Below are positions 21,998 to 32,787 of a stretch of DNA of 64,000 bases, piece after piece. Source of the stretch: Chrysopilus asiliformis (lineage: Eukaryota > Arthropoda > Insecta > Diptera > Rhagionidae); NCBI GenBank assembly GCA_964034945.1, contig OZ035962.1:23097530-23161529 (forward strand). Reading direction: 5' to 3'. Every line of letters starts with the position of its first letter. Position 1 is the first letter of the stretch. A model generated the notes under the pieces. It did not search any database and had not been told where the DNA came from. It saw only the letters and a list, made by a program, of their open reading frames with translations. A program made the translations under genes and the position numbers.

Positions 21998-22386
21998 GCG
22001 CATAGGTTGACAACGCGACAGGGCTCTAGCGTAAATTGCGCAGGGTCGTAGATTTTATAGAAGAAAGTTTTGTGTTGACCACAACTGATATTTATATATT
22101 ACTATGATTCATTTGGTTCTACATTTTCTTAGCTATCGTTTCGATTTCTTATAAAAAAAATAATAACAGTTTAATCTATAATGGACCTACATGTGAAGTC
22201 GATCAAAAATTATGCAGTTACTGAGGCACGCAGCCAATAAACTAGCAGCAAATTTTTTTTTTAACACTAAAATTTCATTGAAAATTATTCCATATTTTTC
22301 ATAATTGCATTATAGATTTTTCTATACAATGTTTTTTTTCACTCAAGGATGTATCTTAACGAAAATCTTGTGTTCGCGTGTCGTAA

Positions 22387-22608
22387 AAATATTATAAATC
22401 GATTCTAGAATTAATTTCGTATCCAATTAACTTTCATGCCAATCCACTTGGCTTTATATATTTTCGCCAATTAAAACTCCCAGCTAATATCTACTATCTC
22501 GAGAGCGATTTCCTTGGAGTTGCACAAATGAATGCCAAGCACCGAGATATTGCAGAAAATCTTATTCTGGAGCTTCCGACCACCTTCTTTCACTCGATCA
22601 GAGCATAA
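22387..22608 (+). CDS. Open frame of unknown origin, possible exon
   Basis: An uninterrupted frame without an ATG near its start runs for 73 codons and ends GAENLILELPTTFFHSIRA-like at 22,606-22,608 (actual last residues ELPTTFFHSIRA). The distal part (22,490-22,610) is less AT-rich than its surroundings. An acceptor-like AAACTCCCAG precedes 22,483. The complementary strand is also partly open, so coding status is doubtful. I recognise no domain. Confidence 0.2.
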   Translation, partial: KYYKSILELISYPINFHANPLGFIYFRQLKLPANIYYLESDFLGVAQMNAKHRDIAENLILELPTTFFHSIRA

Positions 22609-22670
22609 AGTCCAGTATGCTCAAAGCCGTAGTGATTTTCCATAAATTCAAGTTTCTAGAAGCATATATT

Positions 22671-23044
22671 AGGGCAATTCACTCTTGATCGTAGATAGTA
22701 AAATCGTAGATTGTACTGTACATCTACGATGGAAAAGTACAACGAAGCGTGAACAGCGCTTTACTAGAGGTTGTGGGTTTTGCCGTAAATTTTTGACTCT
22801 TTTATTTATTTTCTTTATCTAAATTGTTTAAAGCATTTTTTAACTCTAAATTTATACTAAATCATATAAATACTTTAATTTACTTGCTTTTCCAATGTCC
22901 ATTTTAGAGTTGGCACCAAGTTGACATGTCACAAAACATGCCTTAACCTCACTTTATTCGAATTACGACAAAAACTACTATTTTATTTACAATTTTACGA
23001 TTCTACGAGTTTACAATCAACAACGATAAAGAGTGAATAGCCCT
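22671..23044 (+). mobile_element. Family O MITE (374 bp), 3-bp target duplication
   Basis: The ends are AGGGCAATTCACTCTTGATC and its near complement GATAAAGAGTGAATAGCCCT, flanked by ATT/ATT. A second inner inverted motif (TAAAATCGTAGATTGTA against TTACAATTTTACGATT) extends the ends. A truncated inverted copy lies at 26,962-27,097. The 3-bp duplication suggests PIF/Harbinger. Confidence 0.85.
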
Positions 23045-23591
23045 ATTATATGTTTTCGCAGCATAATTTTCATGTCTTTACTTCTGTCAAAGCAACTTCC
23101 AGTAGAAGAAACTTAAAGCCTCCGGTCTCAGATCATTAGTAAACCACCTTGGTAGGTGAATTTTAAAGTTAATTTATCACATAGCTTTCCATTTTTATTC
23201 TCATTTGTTCTGTTTCTCTGCTTATTTCCCCACTTTTTCACTGTTCAAGAATCACTGCCTTCAATAATAATTTAATCACGAAATTAAAATGTTTCTTCAC
23301 TTTTGCCGCTATCCATATTGTTAATTTTGATTCAAGTTTTTAGACATTTTATCTCAAAATAGAAAATAGTTGTCCGACTTTATATACTAACTTGATGCTT
23401 ACCAAATCTGTTTGCTAAAAATATTAAATTTTATTGCCAAGATTTTTCAAGCAAAATATGAAAAACCTTGTTTTTTTTGATATATTGTTATGTAATGCAT
23501 AAATTGTCAATGTTTTATAATATTTGGAAAAATGAAAAATCTGAAAATTCGCCCAATTCCAAAATATCAACAATAAAATCATCAATATTAG

Positions 23592-23668
23592 CAACACCTC
23601 AACAGAGTTACGAACGATCTCGTCGCATGGTCACATCAGGACAATCTTTGTTGATCCAAGATGCATAA
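23592..23668 (+). CDS. Possible 3'-terminal exon, unknown protein
   Basis: An acceptor-like CATCAATATTAG precedes 25 codons ending SYERSRRMVTSGQSLLIQDA-stop. AATAAA follows at 23,689-23,694, 21 bases after the stop. Codon choice (CGA, CGT, CGC, GTC) is unlike the AT-rich surroundings. The frame is also open upstream to 23,468. No preceding exon could be identified, so this is an unanchored candidate. Confidence 0.25.
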
Positions 23669-23699
23669 TCAGTCTAATTAACCATTCAAATAAAATTCA

Positions 23700-24191
23700 A
23701 AATATCACAAATTATTACGATTGGGAGCGGTACGAAATTTCACAGTTTTAGCTAAATTTTAACAAAAGCTTATACGTACGAGTATATAACGATTACAATT
23801 TTTTTTTACATACAACAGTTCATATAGGTTAAAAAATAAACGCTGAGATAATGTGAATATTCACAATATATCATCACTGGGTTTTCTGCGGTTAAATTGC
23901 AACAATGGCCTTTTATCCAAAAATAGATTCGGGTATAGTTTGAATATTTTTAAAGCAACATAGGTGTATAACACTCTAACCACACATAACGATAAAAAAA
24001 ACAAGTCAAGCCAACTTCCTCAATTATGGCGACGTAGCGAAATGGACGGTAGTTTGACTTGGAAATAATAAGGGGCGATAGAAAAATACGAGCACCAAAT
24101 GTAAAAAAAAACGTAGTTCTTTAATTGCAATTCGTATTTGGCTACTCGGTGTTGACTAATTGTTGCCTACGCACCTTAAATGTGTGCATAC
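23700..24191. other. No gene seen
   Basis: AT-rich spacer. On the minus-strand model this would be intron downstream of the exon candidate at 24,192-24,293. Confidence 0.35.
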
Positions 24192-24293
24192 CTTTCGAAA
24201 TTGACCATGTAAGCTCCGCCACCCGTAAATGTTGCTGCAGCTCACGACACTGCCATTGCTTCTATTTGTCTGTCTGTCTGCTAGCATGTGTCG
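24192..24293 (-). CDS. Candidate internal exon of a host gene
   Basis: On the minus strand the acceptor ATGGTTTTTTCAG is followed by 102 bases (34 codons, phase 0 at both ends) and the donor AAAG|GTATGC. The frame reads RHMLADRQTNRSNG ... GWRSLHGQFRK without stops, and the GC content is clearly above its surroundings. I do not recognise the protein. Its 5' phase matches the 3' phase of the candidate exon at 33,411-33,472. The plus strand is open too (24,125-24,385), and a short (TGTC)4 tract inside the exon warns that part of it could be repeat-derived. Confidence 0.35.
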
Positions 24294-25031
24294 CTGAAAA
24301 AACCATTCAGTGGGCTAACTTTCAGGTAAAACTTTTTTTTTACTCATTTTTCTTCAAGCAGGTGTGGACATTTAGCTGTTCATAGATTTCGATATATAAA
24401 TCAAGCATTTAATGAAAGGCAGCCCCACCAGAAATGTGACCACGTTTCCATAATGAATGTTATAATATATAAAATCTAAACCACAATAAAAGCAAAATGA
24501 AATACGTTGTGAACCAGTTTTGTTGTATTGGTGCAGGAATTGAAAATTTATTTAAAAAGATTCAAAAGATTGACTTCTGTTTATGAGTGTTTCATTCCAT
24601 TGAAATCAAGCACCCCAAACGTCTTTTGTGACTTTAGTGTTTTTCTTTTAAATTTATTTGAACAGAAGGTGTAGTTTTTTTTGCATATTAATTTACAACT
24701 TGAAAGTCTATATTTTTTAAATATATATTTGTAGGTACTATTGAAAAAAATTACACTACATTCTAAGTATAGGTGTGATATACATGAAATGCATGTATCG
24801 AAAGATTAAAGCGACGAACTTTATTTTATATTTTTGATGGGTGTGAATTCCCAGGCCTGACAAGGAAAAACACAAAATGAGAAAATATTCCTTCCTCCAT
24901 TTAAAGAAAATGAGAAAATTTTCTTCTTCCTCCTTTTGAAAATACGAGCACATATTTCAACTTTATTGGTACAGTATTTTTCGATTTATAAGTTCTAATT
25001 CGTTTTCTCGATTCTCACGGAGACTAATATT
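24294..25031. other. No gene seen
   Basis: AT-rich spacer. The minus frame at 24,756-24,953 has no further support. Confidence 0.4.
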
Positions 25032-25426
25032 AGTTGCGTTTTTTTAATGTTCTGAAGCAGTTCAGAACAAGCTTTCCATACAAAATCCTGCACCACCTTT
25101 TCATCTCGGACAGCGCTTGGAACAAAGGAAAATTTTATACGGTAATGTACGGTAATGAAATGCTGCTAACTTCAACATAATAAATCTGATATTTTATTCT
25201 CAATTGAAGATTTTGTGTTGGTGGTTTGTTGGTTCTGTTCGACAGCGAAATAGTTTTAATCATGGGAGATAGCGAATCGTGATTATATCAAGAAAATATA
25301 GCAGTAACGGCCTACTGTTGTAACCAACGTGAAGTTAGTTGCCATTCGAACTCAATGAAATTTCCCACTTACTCTGGATCGTTTTTTTTAATGTTCTGTG
25401 TTCTAGAACATTAAAAAAACGCAACT
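25032..25426 (+). mobile_element. Family F MITE, copy 2 (395 bp), ATT target duplication
   Basis: The ends AGTTGCGTTTTTTTAATGTT and AACATTAAAAAAACGCAACT are flanked by ATT/ATT. A second inverted motif (AATGTTCT ... AGAACATT) repeats the end just inside. It is the full-length inverse of copy 1 at 9,294-9,695. The 3-bp duplication fits PIF/Harbinger. Confidence 0.9.
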
Positions 25427-25694
25427 ATTGTTTCGACAAAAAACTGTGAGCTTAAAATATTATAGAATTTTCTTAAACTTGTGCTCGCACTGTTTTTTGA
25501 TATATCTTACAGTTTGGATAGACAAAGAAAGCAAAAGCAACAAAAACTGGCTTAATTTCATGCATTTAAAATTCTCATTTAAAAAAAAGTTGAGACGTTG
25601 TTAAATTTTTACATGCTTGGATAACGTTTAAAACCGTTGTTACATGCTTGATCATACTCGCAAAGAAAAAAATAGTAAATCTAACTATTTTAAA

Positions 25695-25790
25695 ACTAGG
25701 GGCTTTGCCCCTGACCGCCGCTTCGCGGTACCTCTCCCCGAGGGTCGCCCTTCTCTGTTCGCGTCGGCCTACGGCCTCATCCTAAACTAC
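25695..25790 (+). repeat. Family D head fragment (GC-rich hairpins)
   Basis: ACTAGGGGCTTTGCCCCTGA followed by CCGCTTCGCGGT and GGCCTACGGCC matches the head of the fused repeat at 19,730. Nothing of family A follows here; the sequence runs into AT-rich DNA and then a MITE. Confidence 0.6.
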
Positions 25791-25842
25791 GTCAAAATTA
25801 CTTTATAATTTCAAAATCTAAATAATATTCATTAAAGACTAA

Positions 25843-26509
25843 CAGCCTTATTAATAAAAAATCCCTAACACGGAGATAACTCATGTGCTAACTAACTCCG
25901 AGATAGCAAACTTATCCATTAGATAACTATTCTTATTAATAAAAATTTTTCCTCCATATAATAGCTAACTCGTATTTTATTTAAAAATTTCGCTGGAATA
26001 CGGCAACCCTTGTGCCGAATTGTACCAAAAAATACGAAAATCTTTTACATTTAAGTCAAATTTTGGTTTTTTAAATCCGTTTCCTTGGAGACGATATTAA
26101 AATAAGTCATATTTTGGTTTTTTAAATCCGTTTCCTTGGAGACAATATTAAAATAGGAGTGAAATTAATGTTTTTATTTTAATTGTGATTCACTGCAAAG
26201 TAATTAAAAGTGGAAAATTTAAAAATTGAAAGAAAGCGATCAGAAAAGTGGTGTTCAAGTGATAAGATAATATAATATAATAACATAAATTGCATTTTTT
26301 TAATGGATCATTGTTTCTTATAGTCATTATTGCAAGAGTTATGTGCCGTCAAGAGTTATCAACTCGTTAACTCGAGGGATTCGGTATGTTAGCTAACAGA
26401 GAGTTAACTAACGTCAGTTAACTCTTAAAATTTTTTATTAATAAGAATTTCGAGTTATCCACTGCGTAAACCATTGATAAAAGTTAACTAACGTTTATTA
26501 ATAAGGCTG
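25843..26509. mobile_element. 667-bp PIF/Harbinger-like MITE, TAA target duplication
   Basis: The inverted ends CAGCCTTATTAATAAA / TTTATTAATAAGGCTG are flanked by TAA/TAA, the TWA target expected for PIF/Harbinger. The subterminal regions are full of GTTAACTAAC-type repeats. In the middle a 51-bp unit (GTCAAATTTTGGTTTTTTAA ...) is duplicated in tandem at 26,055 and 26,106. No coding frame. Confidence 0.85.
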
Positions 26510-26699
26510 TAAAGGATCAATGATAATATTAAGTGAATAAAGCCAAAAAAAACAATTGGCCATGCGATCTAAATATAATTTTTGAATTCCTTAACCATAT
26601 CGTTTCCAAAAAAAAAACGGAAAATTGGAGAATTATGCCCAAATTTTCATTTCTTAATAGTATGAATACAAACAATCTCTGAAAGTTTCATTCAATAAT

Positions 26700-26890
26700 T
26701 CCAAAGCATTTTATTAGTGGTTGTTAATGATTTCATGGTACGCGAGGTAGCAGGGATGGGCGGGGATTCATGGGTCAACTTAAGAACTGAATCACGCTCA
26801 TTGATGCCAAGCTCCCCTGAAAGTTTGATCATAATCGGTTTAGTGTTTCTCAGGTTATATGCAAATAGACAGAAAAACAGGAAGCAATAT
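26700..26890 (+). repeat. Retroposon-like fragment with an AATCGGTTT clause
   Basis: The stretch GAAAGTTTGATCATAATCGG / TTTAGTGTTTCTCAGGTTAT followed by AGACAGAAAAACAGG has the same layout as the 3' modules of families A and N. It has no second copy in the window. Frames on both strands (26,692-26,941) are incidental. Confidence 0.4.
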
Positions 26891-26894
26891 ACAT

Positions 26895-27362
26895 TAGGGT
26901 GTATCGAAAAACACTTTTTTAGTAAATTCAAAATTCCTTAAACAATTAGGTAAAGAAAATAAATAAAAGAGTCAAAAATTTACGACAAAACCAACAACCT
27001 CTAGCAAAGCGCTGCTCACGCTTCGTTGTACTTTTCCATCGTAGATTTACATTACAATCTACGATTTTACTATCTACCATCAAGAGTGAATAGCCCTACA
27101 GTAATATTTTTTTACACTTTTATTTCACTCCCTTTTGTTACCATTTTTCCACTTGAAAAAAAAAATTTCATCCTTAATTACAAAAAAATGAAAGAAATTA
27201 ATTTTTTGCAGAAAATTATAATCTTTAGACCTCTTGCGGGAGATCTAAATTTTTTTCAATTGGATCAATTTTTTTGTGGTATATGTAGTTCCATAGAGAT
27301 AACTTTTCTCAACTTGAAATTTTGAATTTCCAAAAAAAAAAAGTGTTTTTCGATACACCCTA
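26895..27362. mobile_element. 468-bp MITE with TAGGGTGTATCGAAAAACAC ends
   Basis: The left TAGGGTGTATCGAAAAACAC and right GTGTTTTTCGATACACCCTA are perfect inverted repeats, followed inward by poly-T/A. ACAT lies on both sides, so the target duplication is either ACAT or the TA within the ends. A truncated family O MITE (26,962-27,097) is embedded. Confidence 0.8.
26962..27097 (-). mobile_element. Family O MITE, truncated copy 2
   Basis: This segment is the reverse complement of the left 145 bp or so of the copy at 22,671-23,044, including the end ...CAAGAGTGAATAGCCCT. The other end is missing. It lies inside the MITE at 26,895-27,362. Confidence 0.8.
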
Positions 27363-28430
27363 ACATACATTGATCAAGGAAACTGGTATAATACTAAATC
27401 ATAGTAAAATCAAAGATTAAGAAATCAGAATTTCGGTTATACAAAAATCAATCTCAGTTTTACGTATAGAGACTGAATATCTTTTCGTTATAAAAACTGG
27501 ATATTTTTTTTTTAAATTTCGGCGATAAAAAATCAATTTCGTTTTCAATAAACATTCGCCATATAAAATGTTCCCCACGATAGTAAAACTGGTTGGTTAT
27601 GCGGTTTTGTTTTATTTTAAGCTAGTAGCCCAATCGCTCTCCTACTGACCAAATATTTAGCATAACCTGTAAAATTCTTAAACATTCCGATTCGATCTTA
27701 TTCTATCAACCTCTGACATTTGCTACAGCGATTTGTAATTTATCAACGTTTTACTGTTTTTATCCAGTTCTTTTTTCTTTGGCGATTTAGAACATCTGAT
27801 ATTTTGTTGTCGAGTAGAATCTTGGAATTTGTAATGGGAATAACAAGTATGAATCATTGAACAAATTTATAAAAGGATTAATGAGTAGGATTCATTTTAA
27901 TTATTTAGCATTTAATTTTTTTCTTATTTCACAATCATATAAATTTACCGTTTTTTACTATAATAGAATCTTGTTTGCTTAAAATATTGGTATAAGATAT
28001 TTTTAGAATGTTGATTATAAATTGATTTGTCATTCCGAAGTAAATAATTTAACGACAAAGAGAATATCATACTTTAATTTAAAGAAATATTAATTTTGTG
28101 TGTTTTTGCAAATCTTTTGTTTTACCATGCTAAAGAAAGAAAAGTTTTCGTCTCAATCTTTTGTAAATATGGAACTTTGAAGTAGTTTCAGTTGCATTTT
28201 GATATTACATTTCATTTTTGCAGATGTACATGTAAAATTTAATGTAATTTTGGTATATACGAACTTGAAAATGGATGCAGTTAATTCAATTGTCCGGTTG
28301 CAAGTATCCGTGTATATTTATATGAGAAATGTGGAAAAATCTTCAAGACACAAATTTTTTGTGCAAATACAAGTGTTTTTCATTTAAGCGTACTCTACTG
28401 TATTCAGAATTGCAAAAAAATATTTGAATA
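27363..28430. other. No gene seen; AT-rich spacer
   Basis: No recognised repeat ends or splice-consistent frames. The frame at 28,199-28,387 is unsupported. Confidence 0.4.
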
Positions 28431-28813
28431 CTAGCTTGCATACCCGTCGTTGCCGGGTTAAGTTTTTTGTCTAAGTTTTAGAATACGAAGAAAACCGGAG
28501 AGAACTTAAAAACTTTTTAATGGGTCTATGCTGGGGCTGGACCCCCGACGAACATCTATGCCAAATTTCAGGCCAATCGGTTCAGTAGTTTCCCCGCGAA
28601 AGAGTAACATAGCGCAAAAACTAGGTTTCGAAATCACTTTACCCTCTCCCCTTACTCCCCCCCCCCACCCCTCGCGCAACTTTTCCGTATGCCTATGTTG
28701 GAACCAGAACTACCACAGACACTCATGCCAAATTTCAAGTCAATCGGTTCAGCAGTTTTTGCGTGAAAGAGGAACAGACAGAAATACAGACAGAAACCAA
28801 CTCATTTTTATAG
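28431..28813 (+). repeat. Family A repeat, copy 4, fused to a family C copy
   Basis: It begins CTAGCTTGCATACCCGTCGT, has one middle module (GGGTCTATGCTGGGGCTGGA) and the 3' module with AGACAGAAATACAGACAGAA. It breaks off at CAACTCATTTTTATA, where family C starts directly. The TATTAGTATGAT end is supplied only by the C copy at 29,409. Confidence 0.8.
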
Positions 28814-29409
28814 CCGTATGGTGAAACCAAAGGGTATATTAACTTTGCCTTACCGTTTGTAACGCCAAGATCCCGTCATCACACACAAAAATGAATTACA
28901 CCAGTGTGTTTAGAATGATAAAAAAAAATTGAATTTTCCATGTCTGTCCGTTTGTCTGTCTGTCCGTCTGTCTGTCTGTCCGTCTGTCTGTCTGTCTGTC
29001 TGTCTGTCTGTGGCGCGGATTGCAGGCGCACGGATTGAGCTAGAGACTTGAAATTTTGCGCAGATTCGTTTTTCGTAAAATGCGAAGCTAAATTCGTTAA
29101 TGGGCAAAAATTGACCATTAGGGGGGGTACCCCCCATACGAACGAAAACGATTTTTGCGAATATCTCAAAAACGGTGCATCTTATCAAAAAAGTCCAAGA
29201 ACAAAAGTTATTCAGGATATGATTCTACATAAAACTCCCATACATCAAAATCCGATTAGAACAAATTTTAAAAAATCTTATTGGAAAGTTTGACTTCATA
29301 GTGGAATTTTGATAAAACTCTTCGCCATTCACTTAAATCACCATACGGGTTTTCAATAATTGCCAGATTGGCAATTATAGCTTTTGTTATGTTTATATAT
29401 TAGTATGAT
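28814..29409 (+). repeat. Family C repeat, copy 1
   Basis: It begins CCGTATGGTGAAACCAAAGG and contains a TGTC/CCGT microsatellite (28,940-29,010). It continues TGGCGCGGATTGCAGGCGCA, GGGGGGTACCCCCCATACGA and AATATCTCAAAAACGGTGCA, and ends GCTTTTGTTATGTTTATATA / TTAGTATGAT. Copies 2 (47.12 kb) and 3 (57.31 kb) are collinear. Frames overlapping the microsatellite are artefacts. Confidence 0.85.
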
Positions 29410-29671
29410 AATAATTTCGTTTAAATATTTCAAAAAATGTAGTGATTCTATCACTTTCATAGTAAAATTGCAATTAATTACCACTTGCTCACTTGTGTCA
29501 TTAGTTAAAATATGTAAACAACATATTTTTTTTAAATAAGTAAAAGATTTTTTTTTAGCAAAACGCATCCATTTCTTATGCCTGAACATTCGAAAACAAG
29601 TTAGTAAAGCTAAGTGCACACGATATGATCACTGTTCATATTTCTGAACATACGCATATGTTGCTTATAAG

Positions 29672-31145
29672 TAGGGCTGCCAAAAATATGCACTAAAAAA
29701 GGCGAAATATGCGCATATAATATGCACTAAAAACGGCAAAATAAGCACTTAAATATGCACTTTAAAAACTTTAAAAATCCGAAATATAGTATATTTCACC
29801 CAAAATAGTGAACGGAACTTGTTAAAATGTGGTTAATTCGACTTATGTGGAAAATAAAAAAATTGAAAAAATAATAGTCTGTCAAAAAGATTGACATTTT
29901 GACTAACAAAAAAATTTTTTTCTTGTTTCTAAATTGCAACTATTAAATTTTAAGATATTTCGAAAAGATGTTCAATACTTCATATTGTCTATGGTATAAT
30001 CGGGGTTAAAACTTGTAGAAAAATCTCAGTTGTTGCTACAACAAAACTTTCTTCCACAAAATCTACGACCCTGCGCAATTTACCCTATCCCTATCGTTTT
30101 GTCAACCAAAGACGACCTCAAAATGTACAAAATGTGAAATAACTTGAGAACGGTAAAAGATATCGATTTACGGTAAAAGGTAAAAATGTAGAAAATTTCA
30201 TTGCCTTTAATTCGTTTTTCAAAAGTTTTTTCGAAAAACTGTTAGTTTGCATTTCGCAAAAATATATTTTTTACATTTTAATAAAAATATTTCAATAACG
30301 GTAAAAGATAACGGATAACTGTAAAAGACAAAATTGTGCAGAATGCCATTCTCATTAATTCATCTCATTATATACAGTAAGCAAAAAACCATTTTTTTTT
30401 TCGAGATAATGGACAAAAATTAATTTTTTTGAAATAACGGTCTATCTCGATAACAGGTTGAGATATCGAGTTATAGCTAAAGACAAAAGTGTGGGAAATT
30501 TTATTTTCTCCAAAAAACGCGTAGTTTGGGAGTAAATCGAGAAAAACGAAATTGCGATTTTTGAAAAACCGCCATTTTGGATACTTTCGGTTAACGGATT
30601 TCCACCAAAAGTTCATAGGATCGTCCCATTCCAGGACCAAATATGCCTATAAAATCTCATGGCTCTAGCTCTATTAGTTTTTGAGAAATCTTGTACACAG
30701 ACTGGCAGACTGACATACAGAAAGACATTTTTGTAATATGACTCCAATCGACTAAGGAGTGATCGGGAAATGTTTTTTTTAGGTTAAATTAAAAGGTTTA
30801 AATTTTTCATGAATACAATACTGTATTATACTTCGTAGAAGAAAGTAAAAACACATTTATTTATTTTTAATATTTATTCTAGCTGAAACAGTCGAATTAT
30901 AATTTGAATTGTACAAAAAAAATTTGGTTGTTCATGAAAGTTGTAAAATATGCAACTAAATATGCATTATATGCATTTATATGCATTTATATGCAAATAT
31001 GCACTAACGTGTCAAATATGCGAAATATGCAACAACAAGTGACCTTCATTCGCTTCTAAACTTATTGATTCGGATGAATAAAAAACTCCCGGAGCCGAAA
31101 TCATAACGAGAAGAAATATGCAAATGCATATTTTTGGCAGCCCTA
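29672..31145. mobile_element. hAT-like MITE with 8-bp target duplication, nested
   Basis: The inverted ends TAGGGCTGCCAAAAATATGCA / TGCATATTTTTGGCAGCCCTA are flanked by CTTATAAG on both sides (29,664-29,671 and 31,146-31,153). The 8-bp duplication and AGGGCTGCC-type ends fit the hAT superfamily. Subterminal regions carry many ATATGCA(CT) repeats. It is interrupted by an inverted family B copy. Confidence 0.9.
30020..30850 (-). repeat. Family B repeat, copy 2, nested in the hAT-like MITE
   Basis: Read on the minus strand, it runs from TTTCTTCTACGAAGTATAAT through AAGATTTCTCAAAAACTAAT to TTTTGTTGTAGCAACAACTG. It aligns with 20.2-22.1 kb but has only CTGTATGTCAGTCTGCCAGT in place of the 12-mer array, and no family E insertion. 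It therefore gives the empty-site sequence for both. Confidence 0.85.
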
Positions 31146-31392
31146 CTTATAAGCTTCAAATGCTCATATGTTCATACAATATATGAAAGGTGTTCACACG
31201 ATATGAACATTTTGTCCCAAAGTATCAAATTTTTAGGTGTGTTCATATGTGTTCAAATGCATTGTGTTCATATTTTTTCTGCGCGTATGAACACTGTTCA
31301 GACGATATGAACGTTTTGTTCAAATTACAGATATGAACAATTTTTAAGAACATTTGAGCACACAACACAACAAATTACAAAACTGTCGAAAA

Positions 31393-31562
31393 CTTTTTTT
31401 TTGTGTTATATGCCAGGAACTTGGAGGCGAAGACCAAACTGGTCCGTGTTTTAAAAGTCCATGAACAGAAAAGTTCAATTTCGAATCGAATTATTTTACC
31501 CTGATTGGGATTGCTCATTGGATCACAAGGCAAGCACTTAGCTGACTGAGCCATCCACGCCA
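31393..31562 (-). mobile_element. tRNA-derived SINE, copy 2 (decayed)
   Basis: The reverse complement reads GTGGCGTGGATGGCTCAGTC, AGCTAAGTGCTTGCCTTGTG and ends CTGGCATATAACACAAAAAA. It is collinear with the SINE at 40,268-40,452. The A box is preserved, but the B box has decayed (GAGCAATCCCAAT). It sits inside the TA-flanked element. Confidence 0.85.
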
Positions 31563-31920
31563 CAAATCTAAAACCTACTAGACCCAAATAAAAACCAGAA
31601 AACATGAATTTACTTACAAATTTGACTCAAAATTTTACATTTGAACATGTTGAAAACTTAGCCCATGTTCAAATGTTACAGTGTGTTCATATCTGTGATC
31701 ATATGTCCGAATTTTACAAACCGTGCTCATACGGTCCCAAAATAGTGTTCACACGGTATGAACAGGTCGTGTTCATACGTTTGCTCACGGTATGTTCAAA
31801 TGTGTTCATATGCCTTGTGTTCATACGTATGAACACAAAAATATGGTGTTCAGACGATATGAACACGTTTGGGACACTTTTTTGCTCAAAAATATGAACA
31901 GTGATCATATCGTGTGCACT

Positions 31921-32787
31921 TAACTTAATACTTTGGTTAAGCTTTTAAATGTTTAACTGTAGGAACTTTCTACGCGAATTCAAACATAAGCAAAGGTTTC
32001 ACATTTTACGAAGGTGAATGCACAGTGTGCGACATTAATGATCAGTGGCATGTCTCGAAATATTAGCTGCATAGAAGTGAAAGATATACTCGTAGAAAGA
32101 AATGAAAATCGGAATCGAATGAAAACTAAATGTGGGTATATTAAGTTGCCTATTGTTTGACATTTGTATGGGTATTAAATTTTAAATAGCTAGTTTTTCA
32201 GGTTTCTATTAAATCTTCCAGGAGTTGGAGGTGGGAAAAATCCTTTTATAATGGAAGGCATGGCATTTAAGTACCTACATTTTAAAATTTACGAAATCCC
32301 ATATCCAAGCTTACACATTGTCGAAACTATGAGTGATAGTCACCGTGATGGTAAATCTATCCATGTCTTTCTATAAAAATTGTGTAGAAATCGCGATGAA
32401 TTCATACGCTTATGTGTGAATATGTTGCTTTCTGTTTGTTGACTTGACAACTCACAGCTCAATACCGACTTTGTCGTGGGAATTCTACCGGGAAATGAAT
32501 TTTGTAAAAATGTACACATGATAGCACTTGTTGCATATATTTCTTAGTTTCTCCAAACAAACACATTTCGCATAAGTATGTCTTTTATCTTTGAACTCAG
32601 ATTTTTATCAAACCAAACCAAACCAGGTTTGCTATTGATTTTTGTTGAAAGTTTTCTCGAAGAATAGTACAACAAGAAGAATTTGTTCGTATCATAGTTT
32701 TCCAAGTATCCACACAAAAAAAAATTGACAGGTTATTGTTAAAGTTTTAGGCAGGAGTTCAAATTTTAAATTTATTATTGTATACAA
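31921..32787. other. No gene seen
   Basis: AT-rich spacer without recognised repeats or frames. Confidence 0.4.

Larger units (their letters stand above)
20201..22108 (+). repeat. Family B repeat, copy 1, with expanded microsatellite
   Basis: It begins CTACGGAGTATAATAAAGTA and contains the 12-mer array (20,318-20,985). It continues with AAGATTTCTCAAAAACTAAT and clauses about CTCGATATCTCCACCTGTTA, and ends AAAGTTTTGTGTTGACCACA / ACTGATATTTATATATTACTATGAT. Copies 2 (30.02-30.85 kb, inverted) and 3 (61.28-61.5 kb, inverted fragment) align but have only traces of the array. It is interrupted by a family E MITE. The long frames across the array are artefacts. Confidence 0.85.
29613..31920. mobile_element. 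TA-flanked element with 31-bp inverted ends, hosting two other elements
   Basis: The ends AGTGCACACGATATGATCAC... and ...GTGATCATATCGTGTGCACT are perfect inverted repeats for 31 bp, flanked by TA/TA. The element's own DNA is 29,613-29,663 plus 31,154-31,920, about 820 bp. It is filled with palindromic boxes such as GTTCACACGATATGAAC and GTTCAGACGATATGAAC. The rest is a nested hAT-like MITE and a SINE. It has no transposase; TA flanks suggest Tc1/mariner-type mobilisation but do not prove it. Confidence 0.85.

Noticed and set aside
28879..29188. 92- and 96-codon frames with TDRQTDRQ runs
   Set aside because: Overlapping frames across the family C microsatellite; the same applies to 47,185-47,586.
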